A stretch of DNA of 37,638 bases from Oscillospiraceae bacterium (GCA_017501355.1 JAFVXA010000042.1:1-37638); one strand, 5' to 3'; shown: positions 1-9,661, counted from the stretch's first letter. Numbers and translations: made by a program. The notes: generated by a model not told the origin, from the letters alone.

Positions 1-10
1 CCCGCTGTGC

Positions 11-45
11 AAGTTTTTAGAACTTGCAAAAAGTTCTAAAAACTT
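11..45. repeat. perfect 15-bp hairpin at the left edge
   Basis: Arms 11-25 and 31-45 are perfect reverse complements around a 5-base loop (GCAAA). The plus-strand side is followed by CTTATTTG. It resembles a rho-independent terminator but the stem is AT-rich and no gene is visible to its left, so its job is unknown. Its flank shares the string TTCTTATTTG with the hairpin at 138-171. Confidence 0.6.
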
Positions 46-137
46 CTTATTTGAAAGGTGCAGGACACCCTTCCTGGGTTTCCCGCACACACCCTTCCTT
101 CCCGTCGAATCGGATAAAAGGGTTTATCGACAGTCTC

Positions 138-180
138 AAACGACCTTTCGCGGTGACGCGAAAGGTCGTTTTCTTATTTG
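138..180 (+). terminator. 15-bp hairpin with T-rich tail
   Basis: Arms 138-152 and 157-171 pair perfectly around a GTGA tetraloop (GNRA type). The plus strand continues TTTTCTTATTT, as in an intrinsic terminator for something entering from the left edge. On the minus strand the tail is weaker (TTT then GAGACTG), but the hairpin sits 12 bases after the stop of the gene at 183-947 and may end that transcript too. Confidence 0.6.
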
Positions 181-182
181 TA

Positions 183-947
183 CTATTGTAAGCCCATGAT
201 ATAAACCGCCAGTGTCGAGAGGGTAAGCGCGCCCCAACCGATGTATCTCGTGGCAATCTCCCACTCGGAAGGCTCTGCGTCCTCCACATTGCGGATCTGA
301 AACGCCAGATTCCAGCGGAACAGCTCATCCGCAAACAAAATCGAAACCGCCACCAGAAGGGAGAGGACGATACCCATGAACCACGCACCCCACTCACCCT
401 TTTTCGTGAGCGCAGGACCATCCACCAGAGACAGAATTTCCGACACGGAAGGCACCAGAGGGTCAACGATGTTCCCATCGCTGCCAATGATCGTGCCGTC
501 GCTCATAGCCGCTGCGATGTCAAAGCCGGCAAAGCTGCCATCTTCATTGGTCATCATCCAGTAGCCGTTGATCTCATGGACACCGCCGCGGAAAATGATT
601 TCGTCCCCCTCTTTCACTTCGATGCCCCGCATACGGTGGCTCAGCTCATCCTCCTCAGGGATGGCAGAGGGATCTTCCCTGACCGTATAGGGACCATAGG
701 TCTTTTCGTCGCAGCGGAAGGTCACCGTCTTATCCACAGTCACGGTAAAGCAGCAATCCTGTCCCTCGACCGTACCGCTGTAGGTGGTGTTGCCCTGTTC
801 CGTGCCGGGCTGCAGGATCACATCCTTGTAAAGAAATCCCACGCGGGAGGTAACAACGGCATAGATCACACCGAAAACTACGATCATAGCCGCAAGAAAC
901 AGCAAAATCCCCTTTTGGTACCGATCCAGATTCTTCACCCGTTCCAT
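183..947 (-). CDS. membrane protein of unknown function, three predicted helices
   Basis: I do not recognise the family of this 254-residue protein. A hydrophobic helix lies at about residues 13-33, an extracytoplasmic-looking beta-rich segment of about 150 residues follows (with a run of charged residues after residue 90), and two more helices lie near 187-207 and 235-253. The start ATG at 945-947 has a strong site, GGAGGGTG, about six bases upstream. It follows the BlaR1-like gene with a gap of 96 bases in which a weak promoter (TATACT as -10) is possible, so it may be co-transcribed with blaI-blaR1 or read separately. Its position suggests an envelope role, but that is only inference. Confidence 0.75.
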   Translation of the reverse strand: MERVKNLDRYQKGILLFLAAMIVVFGVIYAVVTSRVGFLYKDVILQPGTEQGNTTYSGTVEGQDCCFTVTVDKTVTFRCDEKTYGPYTVREDPSAIPEEDELSHRMRGIEVKEGDEIIFRGGVHEINGYWMMTNEDGSFAGFDIAAAMSDGTIIGSDGNIVDPLVPSVSEILSLVDGPALTKKGEWGAWFMGIVLSLLVAVSILFADELFRWNLAFQIRNVEDAEPSEWEIATRYIGWGALTLSTLAVYIMGLQ

Positions 948-1043
948 CCGTCACCCTCCGTTTCACCTGTTGTTCCATTCAGTATAGCACGGCACAGGAC
1001 GAAACACAACAACACGCCAGTCCGACAGGGAACGCCCGACGAA

Positions 1044-2990
1044 CTAAGAGAAGAATCTGCTCCCGACGATCACCGCAACAGCAGGGTCAAAGTAGTCCGC
1101 AAGATCACTGCTGATCCCGCTCGCCTTCCAAGTCTCATCGAAGCCGATCTCCCGCGTGTTGCTCAATACGATATAGGCGGTATTCCCGGCGGCGTTATGC
1201 AGTCTGCCGCTGATCTCCAGCCTGTATCGGTAGGTATATCCCTCACAAGCCCATTTGCCGTCAAGCGTCTTATAGTGCAGCCTGCTGATGACAAATTCTT
1301 CGTTTTCGATCGTCTCTTCGATTTGCTCAGCGGGTGTCGGTTCATAGAGCGCCTTGTGCGCAGGGTAATGGACCACATCCGGTTGATTCATGCGCTGGGT
1401 GGAAAGCTGAATCTGCTCCGCGGTCGCTCTATTGTTCAGCGCCTGCTGCTTTTCCCCGTCATACAGATCCACAATCACCGCATCACCCACCCGAAAGTCG
1501 CTGAAGTCAATGCTTCTGACATCTCCCTCCGCACTATAGTTTACATAAATCAAGCAGTGTTCCCGAATGGCTTTGGCGCAGTCAATGGCGCAGCGCTCAC
1601 CGAAAACAGCGGCATTCTCATCCATATCCTTCACATACAGCACCTGTGCTTCCGCATCGATCCCGATGATCACGGCGTTCAAGCCCAGATGCAGCACTTC
1701 GCCGTCTACAGGGCGCTCCTTCATCGGAGCCTTGGGCGCAATGAGCCAGTCATCCGCGTTCACCAGCTTCGCAAGTTCTTCATCGCTTGCGCTTGCGGGA
1801 ACAGAGAACAGGTATACGCTCTTTCCGTTTCGATCCAGCGCCGTAATGGAAATACCCCGCAAATCAGCCACGCCATCGAGCTGCTCCAGCCACACCCGAT
1901 CTCCTTTCCGGAAGAGAGAGCCGTCCGCATTTACAACGCCGCCACTGGAACCGGGCTGCGATACTTGAATTTCCTTCACACCGCTCGCGCCGATGCGCAG
2001 ATAGTATTGATCCTCTGCCTGTGTCATCTCCACAGGGTCCGTCAGAAAACAAACCGCCGCAACGCTGCAGGCAGTCACCGCAAGGGCAACAAGCCAAAAC
2101 GAGGGCTTTCGATAGTGCATCACCGCTTTCACCCGTTCCTTGACCCCCACCTCGCCAAAGGCAAGCGGGCAGGCTGCGACCGCGCGGCGATGCGCACTGC
2201 AGGAGACCAGCGCCTGCGCGTAGTCCGCCCGCCGCCCATGGTCAAGCTCCCGAATCACCTTTTCGTCACAGGCAAGCTCCATGTCACGGCAAAAGAGCGT
2301 ATAGGCGTACCACAGCAAAGGATTGAACCAGTGAACCGTCAGCAGCAGGAAACCAAGGGGCTTCCACCAGTGGTCGCGGCGGCGAATATGTGCCTGCTCA
2401 TGGGCAACGACGTGCTCCACACTCTGCCCCTCCATTTGGAAGGGCAGATAAATTACGGGCTTAAAGATACCGAGCACAAAGGGCGAATCCACATGCTCAC
2501 TTTGAAAAATGTTGTCCCGATAGCGGACCGCCGTGGCGACCCTGCGCCGCAGCAGCCAATAGCTGACAGCGATATACAGAGCCAGCACACCCATACCCGC
2601 CAGCCACAGGGGTGTCATTTCAACCATATCCCACTGCAGACTGTCCACGGTTTTTCCCACAGGAACAGAAAACTCGCCCCAGTTGTTGGGGTTGGAGACA
2701 ATGTTCAAATAGGCGGGGTTGTGCAGCTCTGTGCCCTGACAGCGCAGCAGCTCCTGCGGCACAGTCTCCGCACTGGGGATGAGACTGAAGCTGCTTTCGA
2801 TGGAAAACGGCAGCAGCAGCCGCAGCGCCACCAGCCCCCACAGCGCCACGTGGGACCACTTGGGCGCACGCTTCAACAGAAAACGCAGCGCGATCACCGC
2901 CAGCACCATCCAGCTTGCAGCGATGCTGGCGTTCAGCACGCGGGAGAAGTCCAGCAGCGTTTGCAGGACACTTGCCATCCATGCAGGCAT
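1044..2990 (-). CDS. BlaR1/MecR1-like M56 membrane metalloprotease without PBP domain
   Basis: This 648-residue protein is a membrane sensor-protease of the BlaR1/MecR1 family. By family knowledge, an extracytoplasmic signal activates the zinc protease, which leads to loss of the BlaI repressor. The N-terminal half has the usual hydrophobic helices (about residues 10-38, 45-65, 104-126), then the zinc motif HEQAH inside VVAHEQAHIRRRDH, a downstream ELACDE that can supply the third ligand, and another helix near 300-320. The outer C-terminal part of about 320 residues shows no SxxK/SxN/KTG penicillin-binding signature; the stretch with DFRVGDAVIVDLYDG resembles a small beta-barrel. The signal is therefore probably not a beta-lactam. 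The ATG at 2988-2990 lies four bases after the blaI stop, so translation is probably coupled. Confidence 0.88.
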   Translation of the reverse strand: MPAWMASVLQTLLDFSRVLNASIAASWMVLAVIALRFLLKRAPKWSHVALWGLVALRLLLPFSIESSFSLIPSAETVPQELLRCQGTELHNPAYLNIVSNPNNWGEFSVPVGKTVDSLQWDMVEMTPLWLAGMGVLALYIAVSYWLLRRRVATAVRYRDNIFQSEHVDSPFVLGIFKPVIYLPFQMEGQSVEHVVAHEQAHIRRRDHWWKPLGFLLLTVHWFNPLLWYAYTLFCRDMELACDEKVIRELDHGRRADYAQALVSCSAHRRAVAACPLAFGEVGVKERVKAVMHYRKPSFWLVALAVTACSVAAVCFLTDPVEMTQAEDQYYLRIGASGVKEIQVSQPGSSGGVVNADGSLFRKGDRVWLEQLDGVADLRGISITALDRNGKSVYLFSVPASASDEELAKLVNADDWLIAPKAPMKERPVDGEVLHLGLNAVIIGIDAEAQVLYVKDMDENAAVFGERCAIDCAKAIREHCLIYVNYSAEGDVRSIDFSDFRVGDAVIVDLYDGEKQQALNNRATAEQIQLSTQRMNQPDVVHYPAHKALYEPTPAEQIEETIENEEFVISRLHYKTLDGKWACEGYTYRYRLEISGRLHNAAGNTAYIVLSNTREIGFDETWKASGISSDLADYFDPAVAVIVGSRFFS

Positions 2991-2994
2991 ACCC

Positions 2995-3360
2995 TCACTC
3001 CCCCCTTCGGATGCGGTCGATCATGCGCTGCACCTCGTCCAGCTCCCGTTCGGTGAGATCCTGCCGTCTGGTAAAGGCGGCGACAAAAGCAGGGAGAGAT
3101 CCTTCAAACTTTTTCTCCACCAGTTCGTCGATCTCCCCCGCCTGCGCCTCATCCTTGGAAACAAGGGACGTGATCATACCGCCCTCATTCGCAAGCACCC
3201 CGCGCTCGCCAAGGCGCTTGATGACGGTATAGGTCGTGGTGCGCTTCCAGCCGAGCTGCTCCGCGCAGAGCTTCACCAGCTCCACCGCAGTCACAGGCTC
3301 ATGCTCCCACAGGATCAGGCAAAAACGATATTCACTTTCATGGATCTTCGGAATATCCAT
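2995..3360 (-). CDS. blaI: BlaI/MecI/CopY-family transcriptional repressor
   Basis: This 121-residue protein is a winged-helix repressor of the BlaI/MecI family. It opens with IPKIHESEYRFCLILWEHEP, followed by the recognition region typical of the family (residues about 25-65, with GWKRTTTYTVIKRLGERGVL), and ends in a charged helical dimerisation tail (residues 75-121). The M56 protease gene follows directly, as expected for a repressor-protease pair. The ATG at 3358-3360 has the site AGGGGG upstream. Two matching dyads in its promoter (3374-3389 and 3400-3415) make autoregulation very likely. The exact inducer is unknown, and blaI is used here as a family name rather than as proof of beta-lactam resistance. 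Confidence 0.92.
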   Translation of the reverse strand: MDIPKIHESEYRFCLILWEHEPVTAVELVKLCAEQLGWKRTTTYTVIKRLGERGVLANEGGMITSLVSKDEAQAGEIDELVEKKFEGSLPAFVAAFTRRQDLTERELDEVQRMIDRIRRGE

Positions 3361-3373
3361 TGTGACGCCCCCT

Positions 3374-3389
3374 GTCTACTTCGTTAGAC
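3374..3389. promoter_or_regulatory. putative BlaI operator 1
   Basis: On the minus strand this reads GTCTAACGAAGTAGAC, an imperfect dyad (GTCTA...TAGAC). It lies just downstream of the expected transcription start of blaI. It matches operator 2 at 15 of 16 positions, and the two starts are 26 bp apart. The GTCTA/TAGAC arms resemble known BlaI/MecI/CopY sites built on TACA/TGTA-type dyads. Confidence 0.75.
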
Positions 3390-3398
3390 TATATCAAA

Positions 3399-3427
3399 AG
3401 TCTACTCCGTTAGACATCGGATGTCAA
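3399..3427 (-). promoter_or_regulatory. blaI promoter with overlapping operator 2
   Basis: The -35 TTGACA is at 3422-3427 and the -10 TAGACT at 3399-3404, with a 17-base spacer. The second dyad, GTCTAACGGAGTAGAC (3400-3415), covers the -10 box and most of the spacer. A bound repressor would therefore block RNA polymerase. Confidence 0.75.
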
Positions 3428-3433
3428 CCCCTT

Positions 3434-4084
3434 TTATTCCTTCGTACCCCAGTCGTGCCAGCGGACCTCTTCCTCCGCAAGCAGCTTGCCCGCTTCATCA
3501 TAGGCATACGCCGTCATCCCATGAAACCAGCGGGTATTGGTCGCATCAAAAGAATCCGCTTCCCACAGAAGATACCGCTTCCCGTTTTCTCCCCGAAAAA
3601 AGGCATCCTCGTCCAGGGTTTTCTCACACCAGCGCTCGCCGTTGTCGTCCCCTGCGTCTTTCCAGCGAAGCTTCATCTGTGCAATATTTTCATCGTCCAG
3701 CCGACCGAAGAAATAGCCGCTGTATGCCTCCCCCTGCTGGTGTCCGCGGTAGCCCATGTGTATGCCGTTGCCGTCATCCGTACTCACGGCGCACCAATCG
3801 CGGTCATACCAGCCCATGAGGGGGTCAAAGCCCACCGCGCAGAGCAGCAGCGCATCTGCGCTCTCCACCATGTACTGCCGCGCCATGCGGTAGCACCTGA
3901 GCTTGCCGTCATAGAAGCTCCGAATCACCGTAAACTCCCCCATGTTCTGCGAGTCCGCAGCATCCCGCACCGCCTGCCGCGGCAAGAAATTCATCGCATT
4001 GGTGGCGCAGAGCGCCGCGATCAGCAGAGCGATCACGGCAGCGCGTCGGAAGGCTTTTTCTTTTCGGCTGCGATATTTCCTCAT
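3434..4084 (-). CDS. membrane-anchored protein of unknown function
   Basis: This 216-residue protein has a short, very basic N-terminus (MRKYRSRKEKAFRRA) and one hydrophobic helix at about residues 14-31, followed by a soluble extracytoplasmic domain rich in Trp, Tyr and Asp. I recognise no family. I chose the ATG at 4082-4084 rather than one five codons upstream because it overlaps the stop of the previous gene as ATGA and has a strong site, GGGAGGTG, eight bases before it. It is the last gene of a padR-HAAS operon; such operons usually control envelope functions, which fits a surface-exposed protein, but the role is inferred. The blaI promoter begins seven bases after its stop. Confidence 0.78.
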   Translation of the reverse strand: MRKYRSRKEKAFRRAAVIALLIAALCATNAMNFLPRQAVRDAADSQNMGEFTVIRSFYDGKLRCYRMARQYMVESADALLLCAVGFDPLMGWYDRDWCAVSTDDGNGIHMGYRGHQQGEAYSGYFFGRLDDENIAQMKLRWKDAGDDNGERWCEKTLDEDAFFRGENGKRYLLWEADSFDATNTRWFHGMTAYAYDEAGKLLAEEEVRWHDWGTKE

Positions 4085-4800
4085 GCTGCCACCTCCCATG
4101 TCACAGGGATCTCCACCCGCGTCTCACGGCTGCCCCATGTCACCACTGCCGTCACGCTCTCCGCGCCTTTCGGCGGCACCAGATCGTCGTTTCCGTAGTG
4201 GACCCACGCATCGCTGAAGTAGCCGCCGCCTCTGTCCATTTCATGCTCATCCGCTTCGGGATGCTCGTATCGGATCCCGATGTTCTTTGCCACAAAGCGG
4301 AAGGGCGTTTTATTGTAGATCAGATAATGCACCGTGGTCTCGCCCTCTTCGCTTTCGCCCACGGCATAGAATTGCAGCACACTGTTGCCGCAGTCCACCG
4401 TGATATCCAGCTCCCGCCGAATCTGCGCGCGCTGTTCTTCTCCCATGTGTTTTGTGGGATTGTGCTGCGCCTGCCACTGCATCACGAGCCCATACCCTGC
4501 GCTCCCAAGCTCTGTCACGGAGAGCAGCACCAGCAGCACCAGCACTACCCCCAGCACACGACCCACGATCAGCCAGCCGTAGGAATAGCACTTTTGCAGC
4601 TCTTTGCTGACTTCCATCGGGTCGCCCATGCAGGCAGCAGCCTTTTCCTCTGCTTCCTCCCGCTCCCAGCCCCGCTCCATCAGCTCCAGCGCATGGTCCT
4701 CCATGTGCCCGTCCAGCTCTTTTCGGATCTGCTCTTTTTCGGATGCCGTCACGTGCCGCAGACCTTTCAGCACCGCCGCCGTATATTCTCCTCTGTTCAT
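4081..4800 (-). CDS. HAAS (DUF1700-like) domain membrane protein
   Basis: Residues 1-70 of this 239-residue protein form a charged helical domain with the pattern of HAAS/DUF1700 domains (EYTAAVLKGLRHV, then QIRKELDGHMEDH and CMGDPMEVSKELQ). These domains are commonly encoded next to PadR-family regulators and are thought to be partners of them. A transmembrane helix follows at about 76-98, then an extracytoplasmic beta-rich domain of about 130 residues. The ATG at 4798-4800 was chosen because AAGGGGTG lies seven bases upstream and only 14 bases separate it from the padR stop; longer in-frame starts would run into padR. It is likely translated with padR and with the next gene, whose start overlaps its stop. 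Confidence 0.85.
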   Translation of the reverse strand: MNRGEYTAAVLKGLRHVTASEKEQIRKELDGHMEDHALELMERGWEREEAEEKAAACMGDPMEVSKELQKCYSYGWLIVGRVLGVVLVLLVLLSVTELGSAGYGLVMQWQAQHNPTKHMGEEQRAQIRRELDITVDCGNSVLQFYAVGESEEGETTVHYLIYNKTPFRFVAKNIGIRYEHPEADEHEMDRGGGYFSDAWVHYGNDDLVPPKGAESVTAVVTWGSRETRVEIPVTWEVAA

Positions 4801-4814
4801 GCACTTCACCCCTT

Positions 4815-5141
4815 TCAGGCAAAGCTCACGCCCAGCACTGCATCCACTGCCGCTGCGTATCGTCTCCAATCCTGCGCCTCGGTTTTCAGTGCTTCCTTTC
4901 CCTTGCGGGTCAGACGATAATACTTCCGCATACGCCCCGTGGGAGCCGCCTGCTCATAGGCATCCACCAGCCCGTCCTTTTCCAAGCCGTGCAGCACAGG
5001 GTACAGCGTCCCCTCCTTCATGGCAAAGGTGCCGTCACTGCGGCGCTCCAGCTCCACGATCATCTGATAGCCGTACATATCGCCGCTGCTGAGCAGTCCC
5101 AGCACCAGCAGGCGGGTATGCTCCATGTTCTGTTTTTTCAT
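4815..5141 (-). CDS. PadR-family transcriptional regulator
   Basis: This 108-residue protein is a small winged-helix regulator of the PadR family, short form. The sequence shows LLVLGLLSSGDMYGYQMIVE, then the wing and recognition region with KEGTLYPVLHGLEKDGLV, then GRMRKYYRLTRKGKEAL, all family hallmarks, and a C-terminal helix for dimerisation. Start ATG 5139-5141 follows AGGAGGGG. It heads the operon padR, HAAS protein, membrane protein of unknown function. Family members repress their own operons and respond to small molecules or envelope stress; the ligand is unknown here. Confidence 0.93.
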   Translation of the reverse strand: MKKQNMEHTRLLVLGLLSSGDMYGYQMIVELERRSDGTFAMKEGTLYPVLHGLEKDGLVDAYEQAAPTGRMRKYYRLTRKGKEALKTEAQDWRRYAAAVDAVLGVSFA

Positions 5142-5153
5142 AGTTCCCCTCCT

Positions 5154-5205
5154 ATACCTCGAGTTTCTATGTATTCAGCATACCTCGGCGCTCTATGCTT
5201 GTCAA
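5154..5205 (-). promoter_or_regulatory. padR operon promoter with repeats
   Basis: The -35 TTGACA (5200-5205) and the -10 TATGCT (5177-5182) are 17 bases apart. The octamer CGAGGTAT (minus strand) occurs twice, at 5180-5187 and 5154-5161, exactly 26 bp apart, and AGCATA/TATGCT forms a dyad across the spacer. These are candidate PadR sites. The -35 box lies directly behind the T-tract of the typA terminator. Confidence 0.65.
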
Positions 5206-5242
5206 GCAAAAAAGCAGCAGAAGCGCCTGCTTCTGCTGCTTT
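5203..5242 (-). terminator. typA terminator
   Basis: A perfect 14-bp stem (5211-5224 with 5229-5242) and a 4-base loop are followed on the minus strand by TTTTTTGCTT. It lies just after the typA stop. Confidence 0.9.
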
Positions 5243-5248
5243 GATTCT

Positions 5249-7075
<1,827 letters not shown>

Positions 7076-7114
7076 AGAAGTTCCTTCTTTCTTCAGCCTT
7101 CAGCTAACCGAAAT

Positions 7115-7143
7115 AGTATATGCCCTTTTTTGTGTCATTGCAA
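7115..7143 (-). promoter_or_regulatory. typA promoter
   Basis: The -35 TTGCAA (7138-7143) and the -10 TATACT (7115-7120) have a 17-base spacer, on the minus strand about 40 bases before the typA start. Confidence 0.7.
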
Positions 7144-7206
7144 GATTTTCGTTCCCGATTTTTTATTTTTTCGCAAAACCGCCGCAAAAGCATCGTCAGA
7201 AAATGA

Positions 7207-7236
7207 TTGACACAAGCCCCACTCTTGCAGTAAAAT
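7207..7236 (+). promoter_or_regulatory. tRNA-Arg promoter
   Basis: A perfect -35 TTGACA (7207-7212) and the -10 TAAAAT (7231-7236) have an 18-base spacer. They end 11 bases before the mature tRNA. Confidence 0.85.
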
Positions 7237-7247
7237 ATGGTCTCTAA

Positions 7248-7322
7248 GCCTCCTTAGTTAAATGGATATAATAAACCCCTCCTAAGGGTTAGTTGTGAGT
7301 TCGATTCTCGCAGGGGGTGCCA
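7248..7322 (+). tRNA. tRNA-Arg (anticodon CCU)
   Basis: The cloverleaf folds fully. The acceptor GCCTCCT pairs with AGGGGGT (two G-U pairs), the D stem is GTTA/TAAT, the anticodon stem AACCC/GGGTT holds loop CTCCTAA with anticodon CCT at 7281-7283, and the T stem GTGAG/CTCGC holds loop TTCGATT. The 3' CCA is encoded (7320-7322). It reads AGG codons. It is a single-gene unit between its own promoter and terminator. Confidence 0.95.
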
Positions 7323-7364
7323 AAACGCCGCCGAAAGCTGTCGCTTTCGGCGGCGTTTCCTTTT
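7323..7364 (+). terminator. tRNA-Arg terminator
   Basis: A 15-bp stem (7323-7337 with 7344-7358), a loop CTGTCG and a tail TTTCCTTTT start immediately after the CCA. Confidence 0.9.
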
Positions 7365-7367
7365 CGG

Positions 7368-7426
7368 GCAAAAAACTGACCGGCAGAATACAGCGCTGCT
7401 TGCATCAACGCCATATTCTACCGGTC
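7368..7426 (-). terminator. gap transcript terminator
   Basis: Long hairpin: 13-base arms 7378-7390 and 7414-7426 with one mismatch, and an inner GCGTTG/CAGCGC helix. It is followed on the minus strand by AGTTTTTTGC. It lies about 130 bases past the gap stop, so the mRNA would have a long 3' leader (7427-7554) in which I see no gene. Confidence 0.75.
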
Positions 7427-7554
7427 GGTCTCCTTATGTCATCACCCGGATTGGAAAAGGGAGGCAATCATAAAGTCAAATCAGGCACATTTAACTGCGG
7501 GTGAGTCCATCGGAAAAAAAGGATGAAAAAAGGGAGATTAGTAAGTGAGATTAA

Positions 7555-8604
<1,050 letters not shown>

Positions 8605-8610
8605 TCAATT

Positions 8611-8639
8611 ATTGTATCAACAACTTTTTGTCCTGTCAA
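8611..8639 (-). promoter_or_regulatory. gap promoter
   Basis: The -35 TTGACA (8634-8639) and the -10 TACAAT (8611-8616) have a 17-base spacer. The -10 is inside a TGTTGATACAATA element, a relative of the upstream dyad at 8663-8675. Confidence 0.88.
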
Positions 8640-8678
8640 CTGTTAATTCAAAAAAATTCACTTGTTGAATCAACAGTT
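8638..8678. promoter_or_regulatory. dyad cluster upstream of gap
   Basis: A perfect 6+1+6 dyad, TGTTGA-T-TCAACA (minus-strand reading), lies at 8663-8675. A degenerate copy, TGTTAATTCAAAA, is at 8641-8653, about 22 bp away. The whole region also forms a 13-base inverted repeat (8638-8650 with 8666-8678, one mismatch). It sits just upstream of the -35 box, so it is a likely regulator binding array. The regulator is unknown. Confidence 0.6.
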
Positions 8679-8684
8679 TTGTGG

Positions 8685-8746
8685 CGAAAAACAGAGAGAA
8701 AACGAGGGCGTTTTTGTCAAAACGCACAAAAGGCTCGTTTTCTCTC
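8685..8746 (-). terminator. terminator of the DeoR-family gene
   Basis: A 13-bp perfect outer stem (8694-8706 with 8734-8746) encloses an inner GCGTTTT/AAAACGC helix and is followed on the minus strand by TGTTTTTC. Confidence 0.82.
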
Positions 8747-8767
8747 CATTGTAACCGCTTTTTTGAA

Positions 8768-9520
8768 TTACAATACCTCAGTTCCCGATCTGAGGAAGAT
8801 CTCCTCCGTGACGGGGTCGAGCTTGCCGTCGGTGATCACGGTGCGGATATCCTCCGGTGCAGCAAAGGTAAAGGGATTGAGTCTGCCCACCTTCTGGGAG
8901 TCCATCATCATCACGCAGTGCTCAGTCTTGCTGATGACTGCCCGCTTCAGCTCTGCCTCCGCTTCCACCGCGCAGTTGAAGCCGCTCTGCTCTGCAAAGC
9001 CCGTGGTACCGAGGAATGCCATGTTGAAGTTCAGTCTGCCGATCTCGTTGATGCTGCGCATCCCGTTGACGCTGAGACTGTTGCGGTTGATCTCACCGCC
9101 GATGAGGTGGGAGCGCACATTCTTCAGCTTTGCCAGCTCCAGCGCGCAGTTGATGCCGCTGGTAAAAACCATATAGGAATCATCGGGAAACTGACTTGCC
9201 ATGTGGATGGCAGTAGAACCGGAGTCCAGATACACCGCCATGCCGGGGCGCAGCAGCTTCAGCGCCTTCTTCACAATGAGGCGCTTCTCCTCGGTGTTGC
9301 GGGAGGCGCGCACGTCAAAGGCATCATCCGTTCCCACGAGATTGCCGAGAGATCTTGCGCCGCCGTAAACACGCACGATACGGCGCTCCTCATCCAGCGC
9401 CCGCAGGTCGCTACGCAGCGTCATTTCCGACACATCCGGAAATGCCTGTTTCAGCCGGGAAAAGCTGACCGTTCCCTCTCTATTTACCAGCAGTTCGATC
9501 TGTCCTCGTCTCTGATTCAT
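8768..9520 (-). CDS. DeoR/GlpR-family transcriptional regulator
   Basis: This 250-residue protein has the standard layout of a DeoR-family sugar-phosphate-responsive repressor. The N-terminal winged helix (residues 1-56) has QRRGQIELLVNREGTV, SEMTLRSDLRALDEE and RVYGGA. A DeoRC sensor domain (about 70-235) shows the phosphosugar-binding loops DSGSTA, TSGINCA and GGEINRNSLSV. The start ATG 9518-9520 follows AAGGAG. It is transcribed alone, between its own consensus promoter and terminator. It lies directly upstream of gap, the common place for glycolytic regulators, but it is not CggR (a SorC-family protein). A role at the gap dyads is possible but unproven, and the effector cannot be told from sequence. 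Confidence 0.93.
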   Translation of the reverse strand: MNQRRGQIELLVNREGTVSFSRLKQAFPDVSEMTLRSDLRALDEERRIVRVYGGARSLGNLVGTDDAFDVRASRNTEEKRLIVKKALKLLRPGMAVYLDSGSTAIHMASQFPDDSYMVFTSGINCALELAKLKNVRSHLIGGEINRNSLSVNGMRSINEIGRLNFNMAFLGTTGFAEQSGFNCAVEAEAELKRAVISKTEHCVMMMDSQKVGRLNPFTFAAPEDIRTVITDGKLDPVTEEIFLRSGTEVL

Positions 9521-9567
9521 GGCAATTCTCCTTCGTGTTGTGTCGGTTTCGCCGGAACTTGGCTCTG

Positions 9568-9596
9568 ATTATACCCCCGCAAATGCCCCTTGTCAA
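9568..9596 (-). promoter_or_regulatory. promoter of the DeoR-family gene
   Basis: A perfect consensus: TTGACA (9591-9596), a 17-base spacer, TATAAT (9568-9573). A half-site TGTTGA overlaps the -35, the same hexamer as in the gap dyads. Confidence 0.92.
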
Positions 9597-9612
9597 CAAA
9601 TTCGCTTTTATT

Positions 9613-9656
9613 TCAAAAGTAAAAAAGCCGTCAAATCTTTCGACTTGACAGCTTTT
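9613..9656 (-). terminator. terminator of the exporter operon
   Basis: A 12-bp stem (9623-9634 with 9645-9656, one G-U) is followed on the minus strand by TTTACTTTT. It lies six bases after the MFS stop. Confidence 0.85.
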
Positions 9657-9661
9657 CTCTG

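Noticed and set aside
1044-3360. Beta-lactam resistance cassette
   Set aside because: The blaI/blaR1 pair has no beta-lactamase or PBP2a gene beside it and the sensor lacks a penicillin-binding domain.
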